Assembly: GCF_000346465.2 (NCBI RefSeq)
Contig: NC_034009.1
Coordinates: 17,587,077-17,651,076, forward strand
Direction of reading: 5' to 3'
Length of the DNA: 64,000 bases
DNA from: Prunus persica
Lineage: Eukaryota; Streptophyta; Magnoliopsida; Rosales; Rosaceae
Shown: one piece after another, positions 50,961 through 62,797 of the stretch
Numbering within the stretch: position 1 is the stretch's first letter
Layout of the letters: the number at the start of each line of letters is the position of its first letter
Notes under the pieces: generated by a model
The model's database searches: none
Seen by the model: the letters and a program-made list of their open reading frames with translations, nothing else
Told to the model about the DNA's origin: nothing
Program-made: the position numbers and the translations under genes

Positions 50961-51889
50961 TTTTTTTTTTTTTTTTTTTTTTTTTGAGAATAGAGAAACA
51001 TATGAAATATACATTGACTTAAAGAGCCATCATTTTTAGCCTAAATCGTATTTTGCATTAAAAACCAATTTTTCATATTTTGATTTGGTGAGAATTTGAT
51101 TTTCTAGTACTTTTATTTGAATCCAAAAGGAGGTACTTCCTTATTTACATTGTAAACTTAAGTAAATAGAGTAATATAAAAATAAATGAAAGTAAAAGGA
51201 CAGAGACACTTACATCTAAGGTCCTTATTCAATCAATGATGACAATGGAAAGCACCATGGCATAACTTCTAGTGCCTCACTCTGCGCACCATAATTGATG
51301 AACTGAGAAAATCGAGCTAAAATGATTTGTTCAGCAGCCATCTGTTAGTGTTATAGTTCCAACACAAACAGATGAATACGATCAAGTGAATAAGATACTC
51401 TCAAACTTCTCCCAAGTCATCAGGGATGGTGACCACCTTCTTTTTATGCTCGTCTGCACTTTCATCTTGACCGTTGTCTATGTACTTTTGTTTTCTGCGA
51501 AATTTGCTCCATATTTAAGAACTCAGAGTTCGATAGAGCTCGATATAAAAGTACAATCTTTGTGATCCAATTATTATCTGCAAGGTTTTGAACTATGCTA
51601 GTTATACAAATATCATCAAATACAGATCTCACACACTCAGGAACCTCCTGCGGTTTTAACAATGCACACTGATGAAGCCTTTCCAAACCAGCACTACCTC
51701 ACCTCAAGAGAAAAGCAGAATTACACATTTCAGAAAACACAAAAGACAATTCCTAACTACTTGCTGCTAATATACACACACAGTTTATACCTTGCAAGCA
51801 CTCAAAAAAATTGCCTCTTTGCATGCTCATGCTCAGGAAGGTAGTACCCATAAGCATAAGTATGTTTACACCATAATCAACCAAGCATG
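50961..51889. other. Spacer with a poly-T tract and exon-like remnants
   Basis: A T run of about 30 bases (50958-50986). The minus strand at 51250-51345 reads AAEQIILARFSQFINYG, and 51500-51686 reads LKPQEVPECVRSVFDDI then VQNLADNNWITKIVLLYRA. These are openly coding-like but from a gene I cannot name; probably a decayed fragment. Confidence 0.3.
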
Positions 51890-52362
51890 TCTAGCATCAA
51901 AACGACTAGCACCAAGGCAGACACGCCTTCCTCCTTGCAGAAGAAAGAGACTCTTCCGAAGCGGCGGCCACCTGCCGAAGCTCCCGACTACCAAAGCTCC
52001 CAACTGCTGAACCTAATCTCCAAAGACACGTGTCACCACCAGAGCAACTTGCACAAAGTCCCACATCGAAACTTTGTGCAAACCTCCCACTTTCACTTCC
52101 CTATAAATAGGTAGCAATATCCTAGTAAATGGGGTAACTACTTTCTCACTTTTACTATTACTTTGCCAAATTTACCACTCTTAGCTGACTTAAGCATCGG
52201 AGAGCCTTCGGCTGGCACCACACCGATGTCCGAAGCTTAATGACTGCTTCTCCTACTTTGTCTTCTGCAGGCTCTTCCCTTACCAAAGGTCCTTACCTTC
52301 TCCCCTGTTGAAGACTACCTACTTCTCTTTAAGTTGACCCCCTCCCAAAAAGAGCATCAACA
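51890..52362. mobile_element. LTR-like fragment ending AGCATCAACA
   Basis: Contains cttaagcatcggagagcctt and ends with AGCATCAACA at 52362. Both strings also occur near the right end of the LTR-like element at 58728-59835. The left boundary is not clear and no TSD was found. It is probably a truncated LTR of a related family. Confidence 0.5.
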
Positions 52363-52675
52363 AAGTCCATTTCAGCACTCTCCTACACTCAACAATCTAC
52401 TAACATGGAAGACAGAGGCAAAACAAAATTTGTCAGCATTCCATGGCTAAGCAAATCTAATCTGATCTTATAGCTACACTGTGCACTATAATTCCTTTCA
52501 TATATTTAAAGGAAAATAAATTTTTAGATATCTAACAAAAATTACGGTAGTTCACCACCTGCCAGGTATCATTATGAACTTGAGCTGAGACTCAGGTCCT
52601 CGCTGTATGTCACTAAGCTTCTCCATCTGAGAAAAAAATACCCAGGATATGAATAAAGTTAATACAGAGTACTAT

Positions 52676-53405
52676 TCCATGATAGCTAGGGAAGTAACAC
52701 CTCTAAATTCAGGCTATCAGTTCACATGAAGGGGTTTCCGTACAAACACAACTACACCTCTAAATTCTGAAATCTAAAGGTAAACCTCATGTTCGTGTTG
52801 TTAACCTTAAACTAAACTTAATTTGTAGCATTGGATCTATGAATGAAATAAGTAGAACGTTCCATACACCATGACATTCCAAATCTGCAAAAAGTTTTAA
52901 ATATGGTTCTAGTTCCACAGTACAGTAGAAAGATGAGTACTAAGATTATTTGTGTTTTGAACACATTTGTTACCATCTACTCCATTGAAGAATGAAGATA
53001 GCAAACACATGAACCCATGTCTGTGTGTAGGTGCGCATGTAGAATTTTTTTTTTTCTGCAAGTACAGATACATTAACAGTTTGCATTTGATGCAAATCCG
53101 CAAGAACTTTTCGCCTCGACTCCCAAGGAAGACCGAAAAGATTTTAGTGAATAATTAAACGAGAATAGGACATTTGTATAGGTCCATCAAGAGCAACATT
53201 AAGGCTTAGACAATTAAATCCATAAAACAGAAGAACAATGCACAGGCAAATACTACAAATTCAGGAGGCTTCCACACTTTTATGTAGTTGACCCAAACAA
53301 AAAAATACATAGCTAGAAAAGAAATGAATGAATTCAAAGCATAGCAGAACAAACAGACGAAATTTTGAAAAGAGAATTGTGAATACCAACTGATTTCTTG
53401 CCCGA
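52676..53405. repeat. Segmental duplication block A, copy 2
   Basis: Second copy of 46608-47360 with small indels. It lies directly 3' (minus-strand sense) of the nucleoporin fragments at 53.6-56.2 kb. Confidence 0.88.
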
Positions 53406-53579
53406 CATTCATACTAATGAGTGTATCTCTCCAGAGAATGCTTTGCCATTTCTCTTCTTCTCTCAGTTTCATCTACAAAGCCTGCAGTTTTAAGTTTTCA
53501 CCTATACGCACAAGAATTTATCTCACAAAAACTCTTCGGCCTGTAACAATCTGGGATAGATAACCGACGTTATTTGTTT

Positions 53580-56306
53580 CAAGGACTTCACAGATGATTT
53601 GAGGAAAGCATGTCTCTCCGTCGCTACAAAATATATCTAGGAGAAAGCATGGCATTTACCTGTTGTTAAAAGTTCTTTGAAAAATCCTCCTAACTCCCTA
53701 ACACAGGTCATATGCCACATATTTGTAGAACACAAAGTTCCATGTGCAAGGCCATCTCCATTATTTGTAGCAATAAACAACAGATAGTCTGCACTTCCAT
53801 TTGAATCTCATTTGATCTTTAATCCCCACACAGCTCTGTAGCAATGGTAATTGCTTGATCCTGAATCAGAGATAACATATCAACCTCAAAAATGAAAGTC
53901 ACCTCGACACTTAATTTTCAGTATTTTGAAGACCAGAAACTTTTTGCATAATGAAACAAATCAAAGCCACACCTTGGGACATCTCAAGATCTTAAAAGAT
54001 TAGCCAAAAAAAAATAATAATTAAAGAATAAAAATTGTCATGTTACCTGTGAGCCATGTAAGATTTCAGGCATTGGAAGCTCAGGAAAATGGCCAAGATC
54101 AACAAACTCCACCTCCTCTGCCCTTCTAGCAGCACCCTCAGCTTGTAAACAGAGGAACTTCAAAAGAAGAAAAGTAATTTTGTAGATCTGAAGGACATTA
54201 GTGTCGGATAAGTATGACTGAGATACACTATTTTCAGTTGATTGAATTTTAATAGCCAGTGCAGTTGTGGTAGAAACGGCAGAGAATTTTGGTTTTGACA
54301 CACAACTGAATGGTGAAAGAGCAAACCATCCTCTTCTACTGTCGACAAATGATGGTTTCTTGCAGCCATTGAATTCCTCTTTAAGGATAGGAAGACATAC
54401 AAGAGGAGCATTAAGACTCGAAGATTCTCCAAGGTGTTGAGTTCCCCGTAAGATACAGGCCAAAAGATGGATACTTTTCTCTCTCAGCTGGGAGTCCATT
54501 TCTTTCATGGCCTTAACCCATGAATTCCAATGTTTTGCTAGCACGCACATCAGAATGAGAGTGTGCTCAGTTTCTTTAAAGATCAGTAAGAGAAGTTTCT
54601 CTGCTGAGCCTGAGGTCTTTTCTTGTCATGACCATCAGATGGGAAGACTGGAGCACTCAGATAGTAAAAAATCATATAGGCTTTCTCTGAAAAGAAGTGA
54701 GGTATTACATTCTCCACAACATCAGAACAAGCAGAACTGTCTCGTAAAGACTGAACCATATCTGTGATGACTGCCAAACCAAGTCCCCAAATTTGCTGAG
54801 GCTTCTCAATTTTTTCAGTTGAGTTTGGATTTCTCTTATTAATACAAACGTAAGAAGACCTACCGTCCAAGTAGCAAACAAGAGTCTGAGAGACGAGAGA
54901 AATCTATAATTAATAAGCATTTCGGCACCATGCCTCACACGGGCAACAGTAAAAAAGAACTTCATTATAATGGGCACAGATTCAAGAGAGTTCTTATCTT
55001 GAAGCTTCAGAATAACATGCTGAAGCTGGAGGTGATTTTGTATAATGAGGAACCAAGTGTTGGGAGTTAAGAATTTCTCAGTATCAAGTCCATTGCATTT
55101 ATGGAGAGGGTCCCATGCTCAGCAGTAGCAATACAGTTACAGAGAATAGGTAGTAGACCAAGACTCACATTAGATATTTTAGCCAGGTCTCAACAGATAT
55201 CATATCTCTTGCCCCAACCAAATGTGACTTATGACAACTAAACTCCACTGCTGAGAGAAGCAACATAAGCAAGAGCTGCCAGAACCTGATGTTTTTAGTA
55301 CAAGAATGCAAACAGACAAAGACAGACTTTTATGCGCATACATCATAAGATAGAGAAGCAACTCTGTTTAGATCATGTGATTTCTTCCAACACAATATTG
55401 GGGCCTTCACTATATGTTAAAACCTCAACAACTCAGTTTTTCGTATCATATTCTTGATTAGATGGAATGCAATGACTTCGTCACACTCATTAGAAAATTA
55501 TTACAGCTGTATTTCAAAATAAAATCAGTATTCTTCTGGTACAATTAAATGCTTATACCATTCATACCCCAGTTTTGACGATAGGAAACTTGATATATCA
55601 TGAGAGTTTTATTCTAGCTCTAGGTCCTAGTGTTTTTGCTTCATTCTTCAGCACCCTAATTAGACATGGCAAGGTGCAGCACAGTGTTCATCAACTGAGC
55701 TATCACTAATACTGCTTAACTTTCAAAAACTTTGAAATGAGAAATCAGATATTTGAAATATTAGACATCAACAATTTTTTTAAACTAAAATTAGCTTTAA
55801 AGTATTTTAAACCATAAAAAGCAGCTATAGATATCAAATTTCTGACTCTGAGAACGCAACTGAAAGCAATTCCAAAGTCTAAGAGACAACTCACATCATC
55901 CGTGTACACAATCAAGACACTTCTTAATGCTCTTAGTGCAGAAAGCTTCGAACTTGTAAGCAACGCCATTGAGTTTGCAGCCTTCATGTGATTCAACACG
56001 TTTAAGATCAAACAAGTATGCATCTTTTCCGGTTATAAAAAGATCAGCATCATCTTCATGTTGGTAAATCTGAAAAACATTTGATTCTATAAGGAGCTGA
56101 GAGAGTTCTTTGAATGGTCCAGCACTGACTTCACGGCCTTCAAGCTCTCTTTCTAGATGATAATAAAGATCACTGAGTATCAAATAGTTTGGCACCTTCC
56201 CTGCACTGGAAAAAGATAATATATTCTTCATATGCAGCCAAATGCATAATATGTGTCATTTATTGCTTCCATTTCAACATACTCTTATGAGAATAGAGAT
56301 ACACAT
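53580..56306 (-). pseudogene. NUP188-like nucleoporin pseudogene (central to C-terminal exons)
   Basis: Minus-strand pieces, in gene order: 55821-56231 (LILSDLYYHLERELEG to MKAANSMALLTSSK), 54850-54977 (PIIMKFFFTVARVRHGAEML), 54580-54850 (NPNSTEKIEKPQQIWGLGL, SDVVENVIPHFFSEKAYM), 54050-54550 (LAKHWNSWVKAMKEMDSQL, AARRAEEVEFVDLGHFPEL, PMPEILHG), then DQAITIATELCGD (about 53830) and IMEMALHMELCVLQICGI (about 53730). The last is followed by a TGA where Arg is expected. Several frames are broken, and the first ~1,000 residues are absent. NUP188 is a scaffold nucleoporin of the nuclear pore inner ring. The fragments cannot make it. Identification rests on remembered family sequence; NUP205 is the alternative. 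Confidence 0.75.
55821..56306. repeat. Segmental duplication block C, copy 2
   Basis: Near-identical to 50477-50960. Here it abuts block B (56414), whereas copy 1 of C lies on the other side of copy 1 of B. Confidence 0.9.
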
Positions 56307-56579
56307 GTTATTCTTTTGAGAATAGAGAAACACATGTTTTTAAAAGAGTATTAAGTGAAACAGAACATACGAGTCACGACAGATCATAACCCTATGCAAA
56401 TTGAATCCACCCAAACTTTGGCAATAAAAATAAATAAAGAAGGAAATTTTGGCAGAAATTAAAGAATTGTATTATAATCTTTGGTATAAAAAATGTTGTA
56501 CATACAAAATGAATACGGATCAGCCAGCTAGTCACTTGACTGTTCACCAACTCCAAAAAATCAGAATTTACAAAACTAA

Positions 56580-57467
56580 CTACATGTGTACATAAGTGGG
56601 AAGAATAGGACTATGAATGAGACGAGCACCGTAGACACGAGGTGCTGCAACAGGAAAGCAAGGGCGACGGAGGATCACAGGAGCGGGCTGCCAATATCGC
56701 ACGATTGTTGGGCTAATTCCATACAAACAGCCCTGAGACATCCCAGCCACAGACCTAAACGTTGCGTTCATCTTGGAGAACACAGCGGCAGTCAACAAAC
56801 TGTCCGAACCCGCTTGATGAGCTTCACCGGAACGCTCCACATCAAGAAGCTTGGCCACCCTTGCCAATCCAATTTCACCGCCAAAGAATCCCCGGCAGTA
56901 GCGAGCCATGAATTTGACATCATAAATGGTGCCAAAAACTACACCAAGAGCCTTAGCAAACATCACCACTGAATCGGGCAGAGGCTTTTGGGTCAAGAGC
57001 TTGAGCAAATAGGCCAGGTCATAAAGGCCATGAAAGCAAACCCATGTCAAATCATGCAACCCTCTGTGGATTCTAAGGACACGCAGAAACCCGAACACAA
57101 ACTCCGCAACAGAAATCCCAAATTGCCCAAGTCTCGCAAAATCAAGACCGTTCCTTTTGAGTAGAGAAATGGAAGCGACAACATGAGGGTCAGATTTCTC
57201 ATTGAACCCAGACAAGTGGAATTCCCAAGTTCCCCCAATGTTGCCATGGGCGTCGGACAGAGTGAATCCCAACTGGAGCAATTTGAGGGATTCAACATTG
57301 AATTTTACATCTTCATAACGTTGATCTTCGAGTGCGTCTCGGGGAGTGTCTCGAAGAAAGCCTGGAAATTCGGTATCGAAAGAGATGACGGGGAAGCGGT
57401 GCAGGCAGTGATCGAATTGAGACAATTCTTGATGGAAGTTGTGGGCCCAAACTCCTCTGATCTTCAT
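56580..57467 (-). CDS. CAF1: CCR4-associated factor 1 (CAF1) deadenylase, copy 2
   Basis: Intronless 295-aa ORF with ATG at 57467, aligned end to end with copy 1. The two proteins differ by eye at only two C-terminal residues (YGARLIHSPIL against YGAGLIHSPFL). All DEDD residues are kept. The flanking leader with its GA/CT tract is also duplicated, so both copies may be expressed. The near-identity indicates recent duplication or gene conversion. An open frame in both copies suggests that neither has yet decayed. Confidence 0.92.
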   Translation of the reverse strand: MKIRGVWAHNFHQELSQFDHCLHRFPVISFDTEFPGFLRDTPRDALEDQRYEDVKFNVESLKLLQLGFTLSDAHGNIGGTWEFHLSGFNEKSDPHVVASISLLKRNGLDFARLGQFGISVAEFVFGFLRVLRIHRGLHDLTWVCFHGLYDLAYLLKLLTQKPLPDSVVMFAKALGVVFGTIYDVKFMARYCRGFFGGEIGLARVAKLLDVERSGEAHQAGSDSLLTAAVFSKMNATFRSVAGMSQGCLYGISPTIVRYWQPAPVILRRPCFPVAAPRVYGARLIHSPILPTYVHM

Positions 57468-57545
57468 GACTAGCAGTGTGAGAACAAAGAGCACAGAGTA
57501 GAGAGCAGAAAGCGAGCACAGAGTAGAGAGAAGAAAGCAGAGAAC

Positions 57546-57548
<3 letters not shown>

Positions 57549-57590
<42 letters not shown>
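57549..57590. repeat. (GA)n tract in the leader of CAF1 copy 2
   Basis: About 21 GA units at the position equivalent to 49087-49130. Confidence 0.9.
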
Positions 57591-57594
<4 letters not shown>

Positions 57595-57895
57595 GTTTGA
57601 AATTGAAAATGAAATTGAAGGGAAGAGAATGTATTTATAGGATTTCATTCCTAAAGCTATTAGGATATCATTCCTAAAGCTATTAGGAAACCCAACTCTG
57701 CTTTAACGCGGTTTAACTTACCGTTGCAAATGCTAACCCTAAGCTGGTTTCAAAAGAAGCGTTAATTTACTAAAATACCCCTAATGTGAATTTTGCCTAA
57801 AAAATAAAAGTAAGAAAAAGAACAACCTGTAATTAATTTGGAACGAAGGCAGCCAGCGTGAGCTCGTCTCCTCCATCTTCTTCTTCATCTACCAT

Positions 57896-57920
57896 TCTCT
57901 CTCTCTCTCTCTCTCTCTCT
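57896..57920. repeat. (TC)n microsatellite upstream of CAF1 copy 2
   Basis: About 12 TC units; a shorter allele of the tract at 49456-49510. Confidence 0.9.
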
Positions 57921-58240
57921 GTTTTCTTGGACAAAACGACTTCACTTTGACAAGCAAATGACTTTACCTTTCCAATTCTATGGGCCTTCTTTTTTGTTGG
58001 GGTCCAATTCTATGGGCTTTTTTTTGGGCATTATTTCCAACAAATTCTTTTCATAATTTTCCTTATTAAAAAAATTATCGGGAACAAATCAATCAGAGAA
58101 TTTAATTTTATAGCCATATTGAAACACGAGTTTAAAACTGTACATTTCATTACTATTTCATTCTATAGTAACAATAGAAAAGGGAAGATTCAACTTCTCT
58201 CCTAATCTTGTTTCTTCGTGTATTCCGATTACTTAATTAC

Positions 58241-58481
58241 ATTTCTTTTTATCACATGAGGATATATATTTTTTGTGATATATGGCTTGTGAACAGTGAC
58301 CGGTTTGGTTAGGTAAACCGGTCAATTTCAAAACATCAAATTATAAATTGGATCCGATCAACCGGTTTGGTTTAGGTTGAAACCGAAATTAAATTAAAAA
58401 AAGGGACCAAAACAACCCGACCAATTTGGTTCGCCCAGTTTGTTGGGTTCTCGGTCTAAATGTCCACCCTTAATTTATACT

Positions 58482-58537
<56 letters not shown>

Positions 58538-58727
58538 CGAATTGATATCTCTTGGAAAGTGGATGACCAAGAGAGAGAGAGGGATTTGACAAAGATTTAA
58601 TTTAGAGAAATGTGAGTAGATTTTGAAGGGTTTACCCATTTTCTCTTTCATCTTATCTCATGAGGGTATATCCTTTTAATAATATATGGCTTGTGAACAG
58701 CGATCGGTCTGGTTTGGGTTAATCAGT
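58241..58727. other. Repeat-like spacer with a (GA)n tract
   Basis: Two stretches share the string atatggcttgtgaacag followed by a cggt/tcggt context (58281 and 58684), so a segment of about 400 bp may be a diverged duplicate. A (GA)n run of about 25 units lies at 58485-58535. No gene. Confidence 0.5.
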
Positions 58728-59835
58728 TGTTGAGACCCAAAAAATCCATGGTTGGGCCTAAATAAATTATCAGCCCAAAACGACACTCTATTAAGAAAAA
58801 CGGAGTACACGAAAACTTGCCACATGCGAATTGCAGTTCACGTGTCATGCTAAATAAATAATTCATCATGCTAAGATATACCGGCTCTACAAAGCCCATG
58901 CCAAAATTAAACATTGCAGCCTTTCCCAAGGGCGATAAAATTAAAACATGCCGAGCGACATGCCATGCCAAGCACGAAATCATTATTTCACACCCAACTA
59001 CACTACCTAGTCCAAAGCAACTCGTGGAACACTTATATCAAATTAATGAAGCAAGCTGTCATCCATGCCAAAGCCGAATACTTCAACTCTAAGCGTAGCT
59101 CTGTCAACCTGTCATAAACCATCTTCGGCGACCCACCACAAGCTTTGGCACCCACCGACCCCTTATATCCCCTTATATCAACTGAGCATACCGGGCACTA
59201 GAGGACCAGCGCGCGGACAAACCTATAACCTGCTGAAGATAGTACACTTTTGATAAACCTTAGGTACCAATGACTGCATTCTCATCTATCAAAGAGACCT
59301 TCCTTCGATGTAGCAGTAGCCTACTGAAGGTAATTGCCAAAGCTCCCAAACTACAGAACCTAGAACCACAGACACGTGTCATCACCACAACAACTTGCAC
59401 ACGTGGAAAATAAGACGCAATCGGTAGGGGAGTATTCGACACCCCTTACTGCCGAACGCAACACAAGACCTCTTACCCATCCTTTCTTGCTGGGACACGT
59501 GGAGCCACCACAGGCAATATCAAGAGTCCTACATTGAAGTTTCACTCAAAATCCACACCTCCCAAGACTTACAAATGAGGGCACAAGTCCCAAAAAGGAG
59601 GTAACTGAGACTTTCGTTTATTCAGCCATTACTCTGTCCAGATTACTACACACTCCGTACTTATTCTTACTTAAGCATCGGAGAGCCTTCAGTCGGTACC
59701 ACACCAGTGCCCAAGGGCTTACCGAGCGTTTTCTATCTTGCAGATTGATTGCTCTACTGAAGCCGAGAAGGTGCCAAAGGTCAAAACATCACTAAGTTGG
59801 GCTCAAAAGTGCTGAACCATTTTTTAGCATCAACA
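58728..59835. mobile_element. LTR-like element, 1.1 kb, truncating a dioxygenase gene
   Basis: Ends TGTTGA (left) and TCAACA (right) are perfect short inverted ends typical of LTRs. It holds cttaagcatcggagagcctt near 59670. The flanking 5-mers TCAGT and TCTAT do not match as a TSD. Its right edge abuts dioxygenase coding sequence, while the left flank is unrelated, so a deletion or recombination accompanied it. No coding region was recognised. Confidence 0.6.
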
Positions 59836-59880
59836 TCTATCATAGTTGGTTGGAATCTCATTTGGATTGGTAGTTACCAT
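59836..59880 (-). pseudogene. Truncated start of a third ACC oxidase homolog
   Basis: ATG at 59880 and MVTTNPNEIPTNYDR match the start of the complete gene ([15 protein letters not shown]), then the sequence runs into the LTR-like element. The upstream 5' leader is also recognisable to about 59960 (gattcagatcagaagtgtat, as at 62098-62117). Only 15 codons remain. Confidence 0.85.
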
Positions 59881-59959
59881 TTTTGTTGCTGGTAAAGCTT
59901 AAATTTATAGTGGATATCAGACTAAACACATATGATTCAGATCAGAAGTGTATATTTTT

Positions 59960-60235
59960 GCAAAGAATATAACTTTGCAATGAGCACAAGACATAAAAAA
60001 GAACTCCAAATATTCCCAATACACTTTTGCAATGAGCAGGCCAAGACATCTATGTTAATTACTTTGACATATGTCCTGCATCAGGCATGTACAAACAATC
60101 CACTTTTGCTGGCAAACATGACTTAACAACTGCATGAACATTATTGCCTAACCACAACAGAGAGATTTTATGAAAATTTAAAGAAGAGGCTGACAAATAT
60201 TTGTTCACGGCGGTACTGCTCCTCAATCTCCAAGT
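59960..60235. other. 3' flank of the complete dioxygenase gene
   Basis: Resembles the 3' flank of the next copy (62490-62797; for example ccacaa, agagagatt and ttgctggcaaacatga/ttgttggcaagcatga). This supports tandem duplication of the whole unit. Confidence 0.6.
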
Positions 60236-62067
60236 TCAAAGCTCAAAATGAGTCAAGGCAGAGGTCCCATCAAGGCCTTTTTCATTGAAGTGGGCATTAT
60301 ATTCCCTTATAGTTGTATCCCTGTACTTTGGAGGGTTGTCTTCTGACAATAGTTCTTTGATAGGTCCATAGAGTCTCTCCAATGGTTGCATACCTGTGGT
60401 AAAGAAACTTGCAACCGATACTCTTGGACCTACACGGTTCGCCAGTACCCTGTGCTCTACGCTCTTGAATCTTTCATTTGATATAAGCTGCAACCCAACT
60501 CAACCAATGAGGAAACCCGATGGAAGAATTTGAGACATATTCTAGTACAGTAATAGTATATACTACTACAGCCTACTCCCTTTTAAGTAGTATAAATAAC
60601 ATCTCCCTTTCAATTAAAGAAAACAAAATGAAGAAGAAGAAGAATAGTTGTACTTACCTGTAGAAGATCTCCAATGTTAACTACTAGAGCCCCAGGAACA
60701 GGAGGTACATCAATCCACTTGTTCTGATGAAGAACTTGGAGACCGCCAATATGATCTTGCAGAAGGACTGTGATAAAGTCACTGTCAGCGTGCTTGCTTG
60801 TCCCCAGAGTTAACTCTGGCTGTGGACATGAGGGATAGTAATGGCCTACAAGCACAAGCCCTAAACTACAATCTATGTCATTCAAGTGACTTGGTTTTAG
60901 TCCAAGAGCCTCCGAAAGCAACTCGAACAACAACTTCCCCAGTTTCATTACTTGCTTGGAGTACTCAATAAGTATGTCTCTACAAATGTCAAAACACAGA
61001 AAAGCACATGAAGTTGTCATATATATATATGATTCAATTAAAAATTGTAGAGCCAGGCATTTAACCAAAATGGTGAGCTGAATGGCTTTTGATTTATGTT
61101 TAGAAAAGGCAAAGGGCCTACTGTCAGATGTCACCTACTTACTCATGTATAAACCTTTGAAAAGGCAAAGGGCCTACTTACTCATGTTTGGGACATTCTA
61201 CCCCTCCCGGACACGATACAGCTTCGTCACAGGCCATAACAAATAAGGAACTAGGCCTGCTCTAATACCACTTGTCATGGGCTAGCTAGGTGCTTGCTAC
61301 TCAGCACAAAAATACCATTTGTTTGGTGATGCTGTCTACCCATATATATAAAACCCAGATGGGTGATTCGTATCCGAAGTGAGATCAATGTACATCAAAC
61401 TTATCATTAAGTTGGACAAATCATATCATCTAATTAACTCATCCAGAAGGTTGGAATCTGAATCAAATTAATTAATACCATCATAAACTTTCTAATGATA
61501 GCAGAGAATTATAAGTTTCCTTGTCATATACCTGAATACTTCTGGCATGTCTTCTGCCTTAGTAGGATTAGGAGCCATGTAGCACATAAAAGTATCCCTC
61601 CAATTACACGCTGGTGCTCTGTGTAGATCAAAGTTGCTATTGTAGACCACAGGTTTGAAGTGATCACGAGTGTAAAACTGTTTCTTCACTTGAGTGTCTT
61701 GCTCATAAAACCCACGTACCCCATCCTTTATCTCCTCCAAAACATCAATAGGTATTCCGTGATTCACAATTTGAAAAAATCCCCAAGTCTCTGATGCCTC
61801 TCCAACTTTTGTAACAATCTCCTTGCGTTTCGTTGGTCTACCGAACTCAAGGCCTTCAAGGTCTATGACTGGAACGCTAAACTGGGTGGCTTCTGAATCA
61901 AAGTTGTTGATGGAGTACTGATCTGGTGGTTGATGAAAAATTCTAGGAACCACAGTGATCCCAGCATCAACAAGACCTTTAACACCTTCCTTGGTGTCAT
62001 CAAAAGCTTTTAGTTCACTTTTTCTGTCATAATTGGTTGGAACCTCATTTGCATTGGTACCTACCAT
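60236..62067 (-). CDS. 1-aminocyclopropane-1-carboxylate oxidase homolog (2OG-Fe(II) dioxygenase)
   Basis: Exons 61532-62067, 60658-60979 and 60236-60487, all in phase with GT-AG introns; 369 aa. It has the N-terminal non-haem dioxygenase domain ([20 protein letters not shown]) and the C-terminal 2OG-Fe(II) fold. Iron ligands are His242, Asp244 ([14 protein letters not shown]) and His298 (SVEHRVLAN); Arg308 with Ser310 (PRVSVASFF) would bind 2-oxoglutarate. It matches the large plant 'ACO homolog' (At1g06620-like) group, not true ethylene-forming ACC oxidases, which are shorter and lack this N-terminal extension. The substrate is unknown; members act in specialised metabolism. It is part of a tandem array on the same strand. 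Intron 1 holds a possible reversed retroelement primer site near 61260 (gctctaataccacttgt). Confidence 0.93.
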
Positions 62068-62797
62068 CTTGACTGCTAAATCTTAATGTTCTAGTGGAAT
62101 CAGATCAGAAGTGTATCTTTTACAATGAGCGAAGTGGGAAGAAAACAATATTTTGGCCAAAGTACTTTAAATATATTAGCAGAGTTGTGTTTTTCACATT
62201 AATATATTCATTTTGGGTTAACAATTCAGAGTACAGACAGATAATATTATACAATTCACATTAATATATTCATTTTGGGTTAACAATTCCGAGTAGAGTC
62301 AGATAATATTATACAATTCAACTTTCGTAAACGGAAATATGATGTTGATTATAAAAATTTAGTAACAGGTCTACGTTTGATCCTAATAACTTCAATTCTT
62401 CAAGTTTCCATAGTAGTAAAGCACTCGTATTCGTATATTATAAACAGGTGTAGACAAATAATGCTCAGAATTGTGCTTTTGTTAAAGAAAAAAAATTCTG
62501 CTTTTGTTGGCAAGCATGATTTTACCAGTGCATGAAGGTTTTTATCCAACCACAATAGAGAGATTATATGGAAGTTTGTAAAAAGAGCTGAAAACCTTTG
62601 CAACTTTTATTGGAAAGCCATAATATTTCACAACAGATTATAAACATCCAATGTACTATAAGCATAACTTTGACTATATGTCCTGCATCAGGCATGAACA
62701 AACAATCAACTTAGTATTGTGTATGAAGCGATACTTTCATGCCAAGTTGTTTAGTAGACACCATTTGTTCATTGCAGTTGCTCCTATGCCTCCAAGT
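62068..62797. other. Intergenic region between the two dioxygenase genes
   Basis: Promoter of the complete gene and 3' flank of the next. A segment of about 65 bp is tandemly repeated at 62195-62320 (acaattcacattaatatattcattttgggttaac appears twice in part). No gene. Confidence 0.6.

Larger units (their letters stand above)
56414..58240. repeat. Segmental duplication block B, copy 2 (CAF1 gene and flanks)
   Basis: Second copy of 47950-49806, same orientation. The leader has an insertion (tgtattta) and a missing 35-bp stretch relative to copy 1. Confidence 0.92.

Noticed and set aside
60236..62067. True ethylene-forming ACC oxidase
   Set aside because: 369 aa with an N-terminal extension and ACO-homolog motifs; true ACC oxidases are about 315 aa and end differently.
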